From Bacteriovoracaceae bacterium UBA3083 (GTDB taxonomy: Bacteria; Bdellovibrionota; Bacteriovoracia; Bacteriovoracales; Bacteriovoracaceae): a stretch of DNA of 64,000 nt. The notes beneath the pieces are model-generated. The model was not told the origin of the DNA. It was given only the letters and a program-made list of their open reading frames with translations, and searched no databases. This document shows positions 43,968-53,016 of this stretch, one piece after another. Location of the stretch: contig DFBJ01000009.1 in assembly GCA_002366565.1 (NCBI GenBank), positions 248,001-312,000 of the forward strand, given 5' to 3'. Both the position numbers and the translations under genes were made by a program. The stretch's first letter is position 1, and every line of letters begins with the position of its first letter.

Positions 43968-45250
43968 TGAAAAAGAATCTAGGCTTATTAGCTTTATTGA
44001 TATGTTTAATTTCTATTACTTACTTTACTCAAGAAAGAAAGGGGATTTCGGATCAAAAAGAAAAAGATAATTATTCTAAGATCTTAGATTCTTCAAAATA
44101 CGGTGACTTGCTAGAGTTACAAACTCCTTTCATGCACATTATGAAAATGGATGAGTCTTTTATAAACTTCTCTGATGGGCATAAGGTTGACCAGAGTAGA
44201 GTTAATGAATTCCTGAGTCGTCTTGCTGAGATTAGAGCTAAAAAATACTTAAAGGATATCTCTCCTAAGCAAAGAGATGACTTCTTTCCTGAAAAGCACT
44301 TAAAGATGATTTTTACTTTTGAAAATGAAACTCTTGAATATCACCTTGGTAAGAAAGTGAACTTTTCTCAAGACTTCTATATCGCTTTTAAGACAAAGAA
44401 TGAAGATATGGTAATTGCTCTTGCAAATGACAAGTTACCATTTGAAGGAATGGTTAATAAGCAAGAAGAACATCGCTCTGATCATAAGTATAAGAGAGTT
44501 AAGTCACTATTTGATTTACCTACCAATTTCTTTTTAGACTTAACTATCTTTGATAAAGAAGAGTTAGAGAGATCTATTGTATTTTCTAATATTAGAAATG
44601 AATCATTTGCCATTGATTTTAAATCAGGAACGACAAATCCTCCTCCAGAGCATCCAATTGAAGTATCAAAAACAAAGATGGAGCATTTGAAAGATAAACT
44701 ACTTTCATTAAGAGCAGTTAATTACTTAAACAATGCTGATTCAAAAAAGTTTTCTCGTATTGTAGGCTCTATTAAGACTGAAGAGGGACTTTATACTATC
44801 TATGAAAAGTATAATAATGATCAGTCTTATTATATCTTCAATCCTAAGAATAATCTCTACTACCAGTTCAATGCGGGTGAACAAAAGATACTATTATTTA
44901 ATATTCACAATGTTTGGAATCTTAGAGTTCTAGAAGAACTTGGTGCTAATGTTAAAATTACTTTTGATAATAATGAAACTCTTGATTTAGCTGTTCATAA
45001 AATGGGAAGTGAGGCCATTAAGGTATTTCAATTACTATTAAGTCCTGCTGAATATATAGTGAATGAGAAGGATTTATCTAAGTTTAAAAAGTGGAAACTT
45101 AAACTAGGTGTAAATTCTAGAGAGTTAGAGATTTCATTTACTGATTCAGAAATCATTGTATTAGATCGAAGCTTAAAAATATCGTATCATTATATAAGGT
45201 ATAGCAAAGAACCAGTTAGTATTGACCCCGACAAGTATAGAGTTAAGTAA
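43967..45250 (+). CDS. DUF4340-like exporter-associated protein
   Basis: A 427-residue protein with one N-terminal membrane helix (about 4-22) and a strand-rich periplasmic body. Its position after a GldG gene and repeated half-domain layout (a LRAVNYL segment in the second half mirrors LAEIRAKKYL in the first) fit the DUF4340 proteins that accompany Gld-like exporters. Function unknown. Confidence 0.75.
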   Translation: MKKNLGLLALLICLISITYFTQERKGISDQKEKDNYSKILDSSKYGDLLELQTPFMHIMKMDESFINFSDGHKVDQSRVNEFLSRLAEIRAKKYLKDISPKQRDDFFPEKHLKMIFTFENETLEYHLGKKVNFSQDFYIAFKTKNEDMVIALANDKLPFEGMVNKQEEHRSDHKYKRVKSLFDLPTNFFLDLTIFDKEELERSIVFSNIRNESFAIDFKSGTTNPPPEHPIEVSKTKMEHLKDKLLSLRAVNYLNNADSKKFSRIVGSIKTEEGLYTIYEKYNNDQSYYIFNPKNNLYYQFNAGEQKILLFNIHNVWNLRVLEELGANVKITFDNNETLDLAVHKMGSEAIKVFQLLLSPAEYIVNEKDLSKFKKWKLKLGVNSRELEISFTDSEIIVLDRSLKISYHYIRYSKEPVSIDPDKYRVK

Positions 45251-45924
45251 TGAATCAAATATTAAAAGAGTATGTATTAACGTTTCTTCACCCTTTTAAG
45301 ACTCATGAGGTTTTAAGAAACTTAAGATCTCAACAAAGGCCTTTAGCCCTTGCTACTGATATCGAGAATACTGAGGAACCTGAGATATCAGGATTAAACT
45401 TTGTAGAAGTTATGAGTGTATCTTGGGTGATGGCAATAGTGAGCGGACTCTATTCTATTGGAATGATTTACTTTGGTTATATAACAGGTTCATATATGAG
45501 TGAGTCAGATTCTCTCTCTTCACTTATCTCTCAAAACATATCTCTTGAGTATCAAAAGATTTTAATTTCTTGGTCAATTCTTCAGGTTATTATTTTTCCA
45601 ATTACTCTCTGGTTCTATGCAAAAGTGTGGACAGTTGTTATTAGATTCTTTGGAAATCTCTTTGAATTTAATGGAGACTTAGAGAAAGTGACTTCTCAAG
45701 TGGTCAATCATTCTATTGTGACAAATCTATTTCTTGTCATTCCAATCTTTGGAGAAATGATTAGACACTTCTCCTCAATTATTTATCTCTTCGCTGGACT
45801 GAGAAATAATATGTCATTTTCAATCCTACAGAGCTTAATTGTAGTTTGTTCCCCGCTGATAATATTTGTTCTCTTTATCGTGCTTGGAATTATCTATTTC
45901 ACATCTCTTTTCGCAATGCTTTAA
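45250..45924 (+). CDS. Polytopic membrane protein, Yip1-like
   Basis: A 224-residue protein with five hydrophobic segments after an N-terminal cytoplasmic stretch of about 55 residues, resembling Yip1-domain proteins. It overlaps the previous gene by one base and ends the ABC operon. No terminator is seen behind it. Confidence 0.65.
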   Translation: MNQILKEYVLTFLHPFKTHEVLRNLRSQQRPLALATDIENTEEPEISGLNFVEVMSVSWVMAIVSGLYSIGMIYFGYITGSYMSESDSLSSLISQNISLEYQKILISWSILQVIIFPITLWFYAKVWTVVIRFFGNLFEFNGDLEKVTSQVVNHSIVTNLFLVIPIFGEMIRHFSSIIYLFAGLRNNMSFSILQSLIVVCSPLIIFVLFIVLGIIYFTSLFAML

Positions 45925-46109
45925 AACATATCCTGTTTTGACTTGTTGCCAAAGTCAGGAGGTGTTAGAAAGTTTATTCTCACTATCTATTGGAATTCAT
46001 TACAATAGTTAAATGACACATGGAATGGCCTCATTTACAGAGTGTAATGACTTTGTAAGAATCATTCTACACACAACACATAATTACCCACATTTTAAAG
46101 GAGAGAGAC

Positions 46110-46751
46110 GTGTCCCCGTATCTAGCAAGCTTCATGACAGGAAGTGTTGAAGTCGTTTGTGGACCTATGTTTTCTGGTAAAACTGAAGAGTTAATCAGAA
46201 GAGTAAGAAGGGCCCAAATCGCAAAGCAAAAGATTCAAATTTTTAAACCAGCATTAGATGATAGGTATCACGAGACTAAAGTCGTAAGTCACTCGTCTCA
46301 ATCTGTAGCTGCGACACCAGTAAACTCTGCAATAGACATTCTTAAGAGGATTTATGACTCAACAAGAATTGTAGCTATCGATGAAGTTCAATTCTTCGAT
46401 GACAATATTATAAAGGTAGTTAATAAGCTCTCTAGAAGAGGCGTACGTGTGATCTTGGCAGGACTTGACCAAGATTATAAGGGTGAACCATTTGGGCCTA
46501 TGCCGCATCTTATGGCGATCGCTGATGATGTTACAAAGGTTAAAGCCGTATGTACTTCATGTGGTGCTCCAGCATCAAAGACACATAGAAAGTCGACTGA
46601 GAATGCTGATCAGGTTCTTGTTGGTGAAGCAGACTTGTATGAAGCAAGATGTACTGCACATTGGGATTATCAGCCTGATGATGAAGACCTACTTGCTTTC
46701 TCAACGAATATTGAGGGAACTGAAGGCCCTATCACAGAAGCACAAATATAA
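46110..46751 (+). CDS. tdk: Thymidine kinase, type II
   Basis: Phosphorylates thymidine for salvage. P-loop GPMFSGKTEELI, DEVQFF Walker B and the zinc cysteines CTSC with a late C-T-A-H. At 213 residues it is normal. It starts at GTG with AAGGAG eight bases upstream. In predators, thymidine salvage uses prey DNA degradation products. A strong terminator follows. Confidence 0.95.
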   Translation: MSPYLASFMTGSVEVVCGPMFSGKTEELIRRVRRAQIAKQKIQIFKPALDDRYHETKVVSHSSQSVAATPVNSAIDILKRIYDSTRIVAIDEVQFFDDNIIKVVNKLSRRGVRVILAGLDQDYKGEPFGPMPHLMAIADDVTKVKAVCTSCGAPASKTHRKSTENADQVLVGEADLYEARCTAHWDYQPDDEDLLAFSTNIEGTEGPITEAQI

Positions 46752-46760
46752 TTTAATTTG

Positions 46761-46789
46761 GAAGGAGACTGTTGTCTCCTTCTTTTTTT
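46761..46789 (+). terminator. tdk terminator
   Basis: Nine-base perfect stem GAAGGAGAC/GTCTCCTTC with a TGTT loop and seven T. Confidence 0.93.
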
Positions 46790-46828
46790 GATATACTCTC
46801 TATGTATTAATTAAGACAAGAGGGTTTT

Positions 46829-47347
46829 ATGTCATTTCCAGAGTTAATATCCAAAGATTCAATTCAAAAACGTGTAAGGGAACTTGCTAAAGAAATTTCA
46901 AATGAATTTCATGGTGAAGAAGTTGTAGTCGTAGGTGTGCTTAAGGGCTCATTTATTTTTTGCGCAGATTTAATCAGAGAAATAGATACTCCCGTAATTC
47001 TCGACTTTATTTCAGTGTCTTCTTATGAAGGTACAGAGTCTACAGGGGAATTAAAAATAAACTTAGATATTAAAACTGATGTGACTGGAAAGAATGTTAT
47101 TTTAGTTGAAGATATAGTGGATACTGGATTAACAATCTCTTCACTTGTTGAAAGATTTAAAAAGAGTAATCCAAAGTCTTTAAAAGTTGCTTCACTTCTT
47201 TATAAACCTGCTCGTATTCAACACAAAGTAGATATTGATTACTTAGCTTTTGAAATTGAAGATCATTTTGTTATTGGATATGGATTAGACTTTAACGGTT
47301 TATACAGAGAACTACCTTACGTAGGGATTTACAATGGCGAAGTATAA
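46829..47347 (+). CDS. hpt: Hypoxanthine phosphoribosyltransferase
   Basis: A 172-residue purine salvage enzyme that converts hypoxanthine (and guanine) with PRPP to IMP or GMP. It has VGVLKGSFIF, the SSYEG flexible loop and the PRPP motif VILVEDIVDTGLT. The 14-base overlap with the next gene implies coupling. Confidence 0.95.
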   Translation: MSFPELISKDSIQKRVRELAKEISNEFHGEEVVVVGVLKGSFIFCADLIREIDTPVILDFISVSSYEGTESTGELKINLDIKTDVTGKNVILVEDIVDTGLTISSLVERFKKSNPKSLKVASLLYKPARIQHKVDIDYLAFEIEDHFVIGYGLDFNGLYRELPYVGIYNGEV

Positions 47348-48341
47348 TGGATCAGTAAGAGTTGACCTATTGGGTGGAACTCTAGATTTAGAACCTATCA
47401 ATTTAATAATACCAGAAACGATTACTTTAAACTTGGCGACAAGTCTAAAGGCCGAAGTTCATATTGAAGAATTTGAAAAAGGAAAGGTTCAAATTCATTC
47501 ACTTGATTATGATACGACTGAAGTTTATAACTGCGAAGATTTTACAGAAGAGAAGTTACTTGGAACTCACTTTGGTCACTTTAGTTTTGTGTGCCAAATC
47601 TTAAATTATTTTAATCTAAATAATGGAGTTAAGGTAAACCTAAAATCAGGTTCTCCTCCTGGGGCGGGGCTTGGCGGTTCATCTTCAATGGGAATTACTC
47701 TTTATAGTGCTATTTGTAAGTATCTTAATCTTGCAATGGATCGACAGACAGCTATTAATGTCGTTAGAGGTATTGAAGGAAGAATGTTAGATTCTGGGCC
47801 TGCTGGATATCAGGACTATTATCCTGCTATTTATGGGGGAGTACTCGCTTTAATTCCTACTCCTGGAAAGATAGAAGTAGATCAACTTTATAGTGAAGAA
47901 CTTAAATCTTTCTTAGAAGAAAATATTACACTTGTTTATTCAAGACAGACGAGACTTTCTGGAATTAATAACTGGGAAGTGTATAAAGGCTTCTTTGATA
48001 AGAATGAGCTTATAAGGAAAGGCCTTACTGAGATTGCATCATTAAGTCAGAAGGCATACCAGGCCATTAAAAATGAAACATTTACAGAGCTTTCTGAGCT
48101 AATCTCTAAAGAGGGAGCAATTAGAAAAGAGCTTTTTCCTGGAATAGTTTCTGAAAAAATGAATATGGTGTATAATAAAGTGGTAGAAAAAGTTCCAACA
48201 GCTGGTATTAAAGTTTGTGGAGCAGGTGGAGGAGGATGTTTCCTCATTATCCATCCAAAAGAGTCTAGGGGATTAGTTGAACAAGTAATCTCTGAAAATG
48301 AAATGGATGTCCTACCTTTTTCAATCGAGAAACCTCTATAG
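47334..48341 (+). CDS. GHMP-family sugar kinase
   Basis: A 335-residue GHMP kinase. It has the N-terminal RVDLLGGTLDLEP substrate motif, the ATP loop PPGAGLGGSSSMG and the C-terminal motif GIKVCGAGGGGCFLI. RVDLLGGT is similar to heptose-7-phosphate or galactose/fucose-type kinases rather than mevalonate kinase. Substrate unproven. It overlaps the hpt gene by 14 bases. Confidence 0.88.
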   Translation: MAKYNGSVRVDLLGGTLDLEPINLIIPETITLNLATSLKAEVHIEEFEKGKVQIHSLDYDTTEVYNCEDFTEEKLLGTHFGHFSFVCQILNYFNLNNGVKVNLKSGSPPGAGLGGSSSMGITLYSAICKYLNLAMDRQTAINVVRGIEGRMLDSGPAGYQDYYPAIYGGVLALIPTPGKIEVDQLYSEELKSFLEENITLVYSRQTRLSGINNWEVYKGFFDKNELIRKGLTEIASLSQKAYQAIKNETFTELSELISKEGAIRKELFPGIVSEKMNMVYNKVVEKVPTAGIKVCGAGGGGCFLIIHPKESRGLVEQVISENEMDVLPFSIEKPL

Positions 48342-48354
48342 CTAGAGAGCCTTT

Positions 48355-49302
48355 GTGAGTGAATCAAAAAATATTGCCGGAATGAGTATGAAAGGTGGAA
48401 GAAAGGATAATTTCTTCTTCTGCCTTATTGAGTACTATGAAGATAGCGAGAGATGGTTCCTCAGATCAATGCTTCAAGTAAAAGATGAAGAGGGGCTTGA
48501 GGGTGATGATGCCATTAGAACTTGGATTAAGGACTATAAAGTAAATCAGCTTGTAGTCGACTTTCCTCTTACATGGCCTGCATGTCACTCTTGTGAATTA
48601 GACTGTCCTGGATCTAAAAGTTGTCCAGTTGAAGAAGTAGTCAATGTTAGAGATAGAGTCTCTTCAATCTTAGAAGAAGATTTAAAAATTCGAAATAATC
48701 ATCATAAAGAATACGAACGTTCTAGAAATTTAGATGATGAATTCGATATGAGTAGAGACATGTGGGATAAAGAATCCCATGAACATCTTCTATCTAGGTC
48801 TTTTAAGAGAAGACTTAAGAAAGGGTTTCTCCCATATTGGAATCGCTCTGTAGACTTCTGGATCTGGAAGTATTACTACGATCAATATCTAGAGTTATTC
48901 ACTTCTTCTTATGATTCATTTGGAAACACATCTCTTATGATACTTTCAAGGTTTTCGTACTTAAGAAGACACTTTCCAAAGGGGATGGATCTCTATGAAG
49001 GAAATGTAAATCTGTCTCTAATTGAGTTATTAAGAGGAAAGATTCTTTTAAATAGAGATATTCAAAATATGAGTGATATCGAAATGGGTGTTGAAGCTAG
49101 ACTTGATATCATTAAGAAAATCGAAGCAAAGCTAAATATATTCATCTATGAGCATGACTTAGAACTTATAGTTAAGAACCCAAGAGCTTTTGACTCATTT
49201 ATTTTAGCTGTAACTGGTCAGAGAAATCTTCTCGATAAGGTGAGAAATCTCCCTCTTTGGACTAGACCTTCTTTGACGAGGCTTTTAGTTCCAAAGTTTT
49301 AG
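48355..49302 (+). CDS. Cysteine-cluster protein, possibly DUF429/RNase H-fold
   Basis: A 315-residue protein. The opening IAGMSMKGGRKDNFFFCLIEY strand pair and QLVVDFPLTWPA look like the first and fourth strands of an RNase H-type fold as in DUF429 proteins. A cysteine cluster follows (C-x2-C-x3-C-x5-C within about 15 residues) that could bind zinc or an iron-sulfur cluster. Start is GTG at 48355, 13 bases after the kinase. The stop overlaps the facing gene by 41 bases. No function known. Confidence 0.65.
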   Translation: MSESKNIAGMSMKGGRKDNFFFCLIEYYEDSERWFLRSMLQVKDEEGLEGDDAIRTWIKDYKVNQLVVDFPLTWPACHSCELDCPGSKSCPVEEVVNVRDRVSSILEEDLKIRNNHHKEYERSRNLDDEFDMSRDMWDKESHEHLLSRSFKRRLKKGFLPYWNRSVDFWIWKYYYDQYLELFTSSYDSFGNTSLMILSRFSYLRRHFPKGMDLYEGNVNLSLIELLRGKILLNRDIQNMSDIEMGVEARLDIIKKIEAKLNIFIYEHDLELIVKNPRAFDSFILAVTGQRNLLDKVRNLPLWTRPSLTRLLVPKF

Positions 49303-49753
49303 GCTTAAATTGGTTTAGTCCAATGAAGACAAGAACCATTAGTGCACCAGATAGCGTGTAAGCAAAGTATAGCCCTCCATTTAATAGACCTGAAAAACCT
49401 AGTAAAAAGAGTCCGAGTCCACCTAAAGAAGATTGAATCCTTAAATATTTATAAGCAAAGACCTTATCTTTATAGTAGAGCGCATAATTAATTACATGAA
49501 TAATGATTACGCCAATGAACATGGCGAGCATTGCTTGTTTAGAGAGTTGATAGAGTTCTGTAAAGAAATTCTTTGGAAACATACTAGCGTCAAGTGCTGG
49601 ATTTTTCTTAACTTGCTCTGTGACTTGAGAAAAGATTCTTGGAAAGGCATCTATCCAAATATAATAAAAAATGAGAATATCCCCAAGTAAACAAAAGAGT
49701 ATTGCTAATTTTTTAAACGTCTTTTCAGTAAGATTTTTATATAGATTTTCCAT
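49262..49753 (-). CDS. Four-helix membrane protein
   Basis: A 163-residue protein with four predicted membrane helices and a basic C-terminus. Unknown function. The 3' end overlaps the convergent Cys-cluster gene by 41 bases. No Shine-Dalgarno; TATAAT is exactly six bases before the ATG. Confidence 0.65.
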   Translation of the reverse strand: MENLYKNLTEKTFKKLAILFCLLGDILIFYYIWIDAFPRIFSQVTEQVKKNPALDASMFPKNFFTELYQLSKQAMLAMFIGVIIIHVINYALYYKDKVFAYKYLRIQSSLGGLGLFLLGFSGLLNGGLYFAYTLSGALMVLVFIGLNQFKPKTLELKASSKKV

Positions 49754-49759
49754 AAATTA

Positions 49760-49765
49760 ATTATA
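49760..49765 (-). promoter_or_regulatory. -10 element six bases upstream of the ATG
   Basis: TATAAT on the reverse strand. A weak -35 TTGTAG lies 16 bases further upstream (49782-49787). Predicted leaderless start. Confidence 0.5.
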
Positions 49766-49775
49766 GGACAGGTTT

Positions 49776-50711
49776 ATGACACTACAAGTGATTTTATTAA
49801 TATTATCCATAGTTATGCTTTACTACGGAGCTGAGTTTGCTCTTGAGTCGGCAGAGAAAATTGGACTATATCTAGGTATGTCTCCACTTGTTATTGGATT
49901 ACTCATTGTAGGGTTTGGAACTTCATTGCCGGAGTTCTTTGTATCTCAGCTGGCATGCTTTAGAGGGGAGAGTCCAATTGCCCTTGGAAATATAATTGGC
50001 TCTAATATAGCCAACCTCTTTCTCATCATGGGAGCCGCGGGAATCTTTGTTCCACTTTATTTGTCACGAAAAGAAATTACAAAGCAACTCTACTTTCATA
50101 TCGTTCTTACGTTAATTCTAACTCTTATCCTTTTCCAATCTGAGCTCTACTGGTGGGGAACAGGTTTACTGGTTACTTTCTTTGTTACTTATCTTCTAAA
50201 TACATTTCGCGAGATGAGAAAGCAGAGACATTTAAGAACTATGGATCCTGATGAGTTAGAGCATGAAATGGGTCCAATGCTCTATGTTAAATTGATCTTG
50301 GGATTTGTCCTACTTTATTTCGGTGGGGACTTACTGGTAAGTTCAGGATCTAAAGTTGGACTAATGTTAGGGATCTCGACTTATGTTATCTCTGCTGTGT
50401 TCGTAGCTTTTGGAACTTCATTTCCAGAGCTTGTGACAGCTATTTTGGCCTGTGTGAAGAAGAAGGATACGGATCTTATTACCGGAAATATTATAGGTTC
50501 TAATATCTTTAATGTGGCCTTCGTACTTGGCTCAATTGGATTTTACGATATTAAAATCACTCAAGACTATAGCCTTGAAGTGTCTGTACTTATCTTTGCA
50601 TCTATATTTTTGATTGGGGCATCTCTTGTTAAGAGAAGCTTTCATAAATTTGCTGGGATAGTATTTTTATCGACTTATATAGGTGTTGTTTACCACTGGG
50701 TAACAGCTTAG
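49776..50711 (+). CDS. CaCA-family Ca2+/Na+ (cation) antiporter
   Basis: A 311-residue, ten-helix YrbG/CaxA-type exchanger. It has the duplicated alpha-repeats GFGTSLPEFF...GNIIGSNIANLF and AFGTSFPELV...GNIIGSNIFNVA, each with the ion-coordinating Glu. The central cytoplasmic loop is short. AGGACAGG precedes the ATG; the gene is divergent from the membrane protein with overlapping promoters. Confidence 0.93.
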   Translation: MTLQVILLILSIVMLYYGAEFALESAEKIGLYLGMSPLVIGLLIVGFGTSLPEFFVSQLACFRGESPIALGNIIGSNIANLFLIMGAAGIFVPLYLSRKEITKQLYFHIVLTLILTLILFQSELYWWGTGLLVTFFVTYLLNTFREMRKQRHLRTMDPDELEHEMGPMLYVKLILGFVLLYFGGDLLVSSGSKVGLMLGISTYVISAVFVAFGTSFPELVTAILACVKKKDTDLITGNIIGSNIFNVAFVLGSIGFYDIKITQDYSLEVSVLIFASIFLIGASLVKRSFHKFAGIVFLSTYIGVVYHWVTA

Positions 50712-50738
50712 GACCTAGTAGAACTAGGTCCAAGGTAT

Positions 50739-51215
50739 TTAGAGTAGCTTCTTTATATCATCTTCTAATGACTCAGGCTTACTTGTTGGTGCAAAACGAG
50801 TGATCTGAGTCCCATCTTTTGAAACCAAGAACTTTGTAAAATTCCACTTCACTTTCTTTGATCCAAGAAGGCCTGGAGCTTGTTCTTTTAAGTATTCAAA
50901 GAGTGGGTGAGTCTCACTTCCGTTGACATCAACTTTATCAAAGAGTGGAAATGAAATATTAAATTGAAGGTCACAGAAAGAGGCAATTTCTTCATTGGAT
51001 CCAGGTTCCTGTGCTCCGAATTGGTTACATGGAAAGGCCAAGACCTCAAGTCCTTGATCTTTATACTTTTTATACAGCTCTTCAAGTCCAGCATACTGCG
51101 GAGTGAATCCACATTTTGAAGCTGTATTTACGATAAGGAGAACTTTATCTTTATAGTTAGAAAGCTCAACTTCTTCATTCTTATTACTCTTTACTTTGAA
51201 ATCATAAACGCTCAT
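50739..51215 (-). CDS. Glutathione peroxidase family thiol peroxidase
   Basis: A 158-residue thioredoxin-fold peroxidase. It has the catalytic TASKCGFTPQY cysteine, FPCNQFG with the conserved Gln, and WNFTKFLV with Trp and Asn. It uses Cys rather than Sec and probably runs on thioredoxin. The start is ATG 51215 with AAGGA upstream, not the longer frame to 51314, which runs through the smpB end. It lies 11 bases downstream of smpB. Confidence 0.93.
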   Translation of the reverse strand: MSVYDFKVKSNKNEEVELSNYKDKVLLIVNTASKCGFTPQYAGLEELYKKYKDQGLEVLAFPCNQFGAQEPGSNEEIASFCDLQFNISFPLFDKVDVNGSETHPLFEYLKEQAPGLLGSKKVKWNFTKFLVSKDGTQITRFAPTSKPESLEDDIKKLL

Positions 51216-51225
51216 ATTTCCGTCC

Positions 51226-51675
51226 TTATTCGTAGATACCTTTTTGTAGATTTCTTTGAACTGTTTTCTTTTGATCATCAGCTCTCTTATCGTGAAGCTT
51301 CTTACCACGCCCAAGTGCTATTTCTAACTTAACTATAGATCCTTTAAAGTAGATCATTGTAGGAATTAGAGTTAGCTTTTGTGCCTTCATTTTATGTGCG
51401 ATTTTAACTATTTCTTTTTCATGAAGAAGAAGCTTTCTCTTTCTATCTTCTTGGTGGTTATTAATATTTCCAAACTCGTATTGTGGGATTTTAATATTAA
51501 ATGCCCAAACTTCACCCTTATTATCAATAGTGATATGGGATTCAGCGATAGAAACTTTTCCTGATCTTAAGCTCTTTACTTCTGTTCCAACTAGAACAAT
51601 TCCAACTTCTAATTTATCTTCAAGAGCATAGTCAAAATGAGCTCTCTTATTTTTTGCGATTATCTTAATTCCCAT
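51226..51675 (-). CDS. smpB: SsrA-binding protein
   Basis: Binds tmRNA and brings it to stalled ribosomes. It has the N-terminal KNKRAHFDY, LVGTEVKSLRSGKVS and the C-terminal KLHDKRADDQKK tail that enters the decoding site. At 149 residues it is typical. The tmRNA gene itself is not in the window. Confidence 0.96.
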   Translation of the reverse strand: MGIKIIAKNKRAHFDYALEDKLEVGIVLVGTEVKSLRSGKVSIAESHITIDNKGEVWAFNIKIPQYEFGNINNHQEDRKRKLLLHEKEIVKIAHKMKAQKLTLIPTMIYFKGSIVKLEIALGRGKKLHDKRADDQKKTVQRNLQKGIYE

Positions 51676-51683
51676 GATTAATC

Positions 51684-53003
51684 CTAATAGTTCATCGTCA
51701 GGCCTAGTGAGCCTACAATTACTGATCCACCAATCTTATATCCTGGTGCACCGATCTTATTTCCAGCATCCCCATTCTCTAGACCAGCAGTCTTTGTAAC
51801 GGTTCTATCCTCTAACATATGATACTGCAGAGAGCCTCCAAGCTGTAGAGGAATTTCAAAGAGTTTAGTCTTATATAATGCCGCGCCTGTAAGAATAGTT
51901 GAATCTGAGTCTATCGAGTTACCTGAACCTGAAAAGTCGCCATCAATTGGTGTCGGTTTATAGGCAATACCTAAGTCTAACTCAATCTCGTCTGTTAGCA
52001 CTAGTCCTACACCTAGTTTTGGAACAAAGATATCATTTACCTTTAAAACTTCGTAGTCACTACTTGGTTGAATTCCACCACCTCTTTTGGCCACTCTCAT
52101 AAGAGGAGCTTTATAATTTCCCCACATCTGGTACTCAAGTAGAGTATAGAGTTTTACCATTCCAAATTGAGATCCTGTACCTAGTCTCAAAATATGTGGA
52201 TCGTAGAAAATCATAGAGGTAATATTTAAGTCCAGTAGGTAGTCAGTTGTCGTTGAAATAGAAACTTTACCAAAGGCATTCGCCTCTAGATTATTCTTCA
52301 TTTCTTGTTGGTAAGAGAAGTAGGCCTGAAAGTCTTCAGATGGTCTATAGATTGTTGAGAAGATAAGACCTAGAGATGGCTTAACTTTTGATTTCATTGA
52401 ACCATATGATCCGTAATTACTTTGTATCGAAACTGTTGTATCTGCAGTTGCCGCGGCCTGAAAACCAATCTGTGTACCTAGAGAAAATGCCCAGGCTTCA
52501 CCAAAGGCCTTAGCATAGTTTAGAACTGCGGTCGTTCTTCTATATCTAGAGCGGTACATGATGTATTCAGGAAGAAAAGCATTACCTGAATTCGTCTCAA
52601 TAAGAGAACCAACCGGAGCACTAAGACTTAGAGCAATACTTCCAAGCTTTCTTGCTAGAGGGAGCGAGAGGTGAAGAGATCCACTGTAGTACTTTTGGTA
52701 ATCAGTTGATACAGAACCTACTTCCTCATTTAGAGCTGGGTCTTGAAAAGAGTCATTCTTAACTACGATACCATCAATAGGTTCAAAGTCTGTAACTACA
52801 GAAGTTAGTGAACCTGAGAGATTAAACGTTTCCGAGAACGCCATCTGTGCTGGGATATAGTAATTATTTGCAGGATCGTGAGGATTTAAGTTTGCTTGGT
52901 TTCCAATTCCAGAAGTTGAAACGTGTGTACCAAAAAACTCAAAGTAATTGGCACTAACTTCTAGGGAGAGAAAAATAACAAGAGTTGAGATGATTAATTT
53001 CAT
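51684..53003 (-). CDS. FadL/OmpP1-family outer-membrane transporter
   Basis: A 439-residue exported beta-barrel with a signal peptide (about 1-18). The mature N-terminal hatch segment has GIGNQANLNPHDPANNYYIPA, the NPA-type motif of FadL proteins, then about 14 amphipathic strands ending NY. It probably imports long-chain fatty acids or other hydrophobic compounds. Confidence 0.85.
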   Translation of the reverse strand: MKLIISTLVIFLSLEVSANYFEFFGTHVSTSGIGNQANLNPHDPANNYYIPAQMAFSETFNLSGSLTSVVTDFEPIDGIVVKNDSFQDPALNEEVGSVSTDYQKYYSGSLHLSLPLARKLGSIALSLSAPVGSLIETNSGNAFLPEYIMYRSRYRRTTAVLNYAKAFGEAWAFSLGTQIGFQAAATADTTVSIQSNYGSYGSMKSKVKPSLGLIFSTIYRPSEDFQAYFSYQQEMKNNLEANAFGKVSISTTTDYLLDLNITSMIFYDPHILRLGTGSQFGMVKLYTLLEYQMWGNYKAPLMRVAKRGGGIQPSSDYEVLKVNDIFVPKLGVGLVLTDEIELDLGIAYKPTPIDGDFSGSGNSIDSDSTILTGAALYKTKLFEIPLQLGGSLQYHMLEDRTVTKTAGLENGDAGNKIGAPGYKIGGSVIVGSLGLTMNY

Positions 53004-53016
53004 ATAACACCTTTGA

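Noticed and set aside
46465..46791. 108-codon frame overlapping the end of tdk
   Set aside because: Out of frame with a well-supported gene and runs through its terminator.
50712..50732. Hairpin GGACCTAG/CTAGGTCC between two convergent genes
   Set aside because: A good palindrome, but no T run on either side, so I did not call a terminator.
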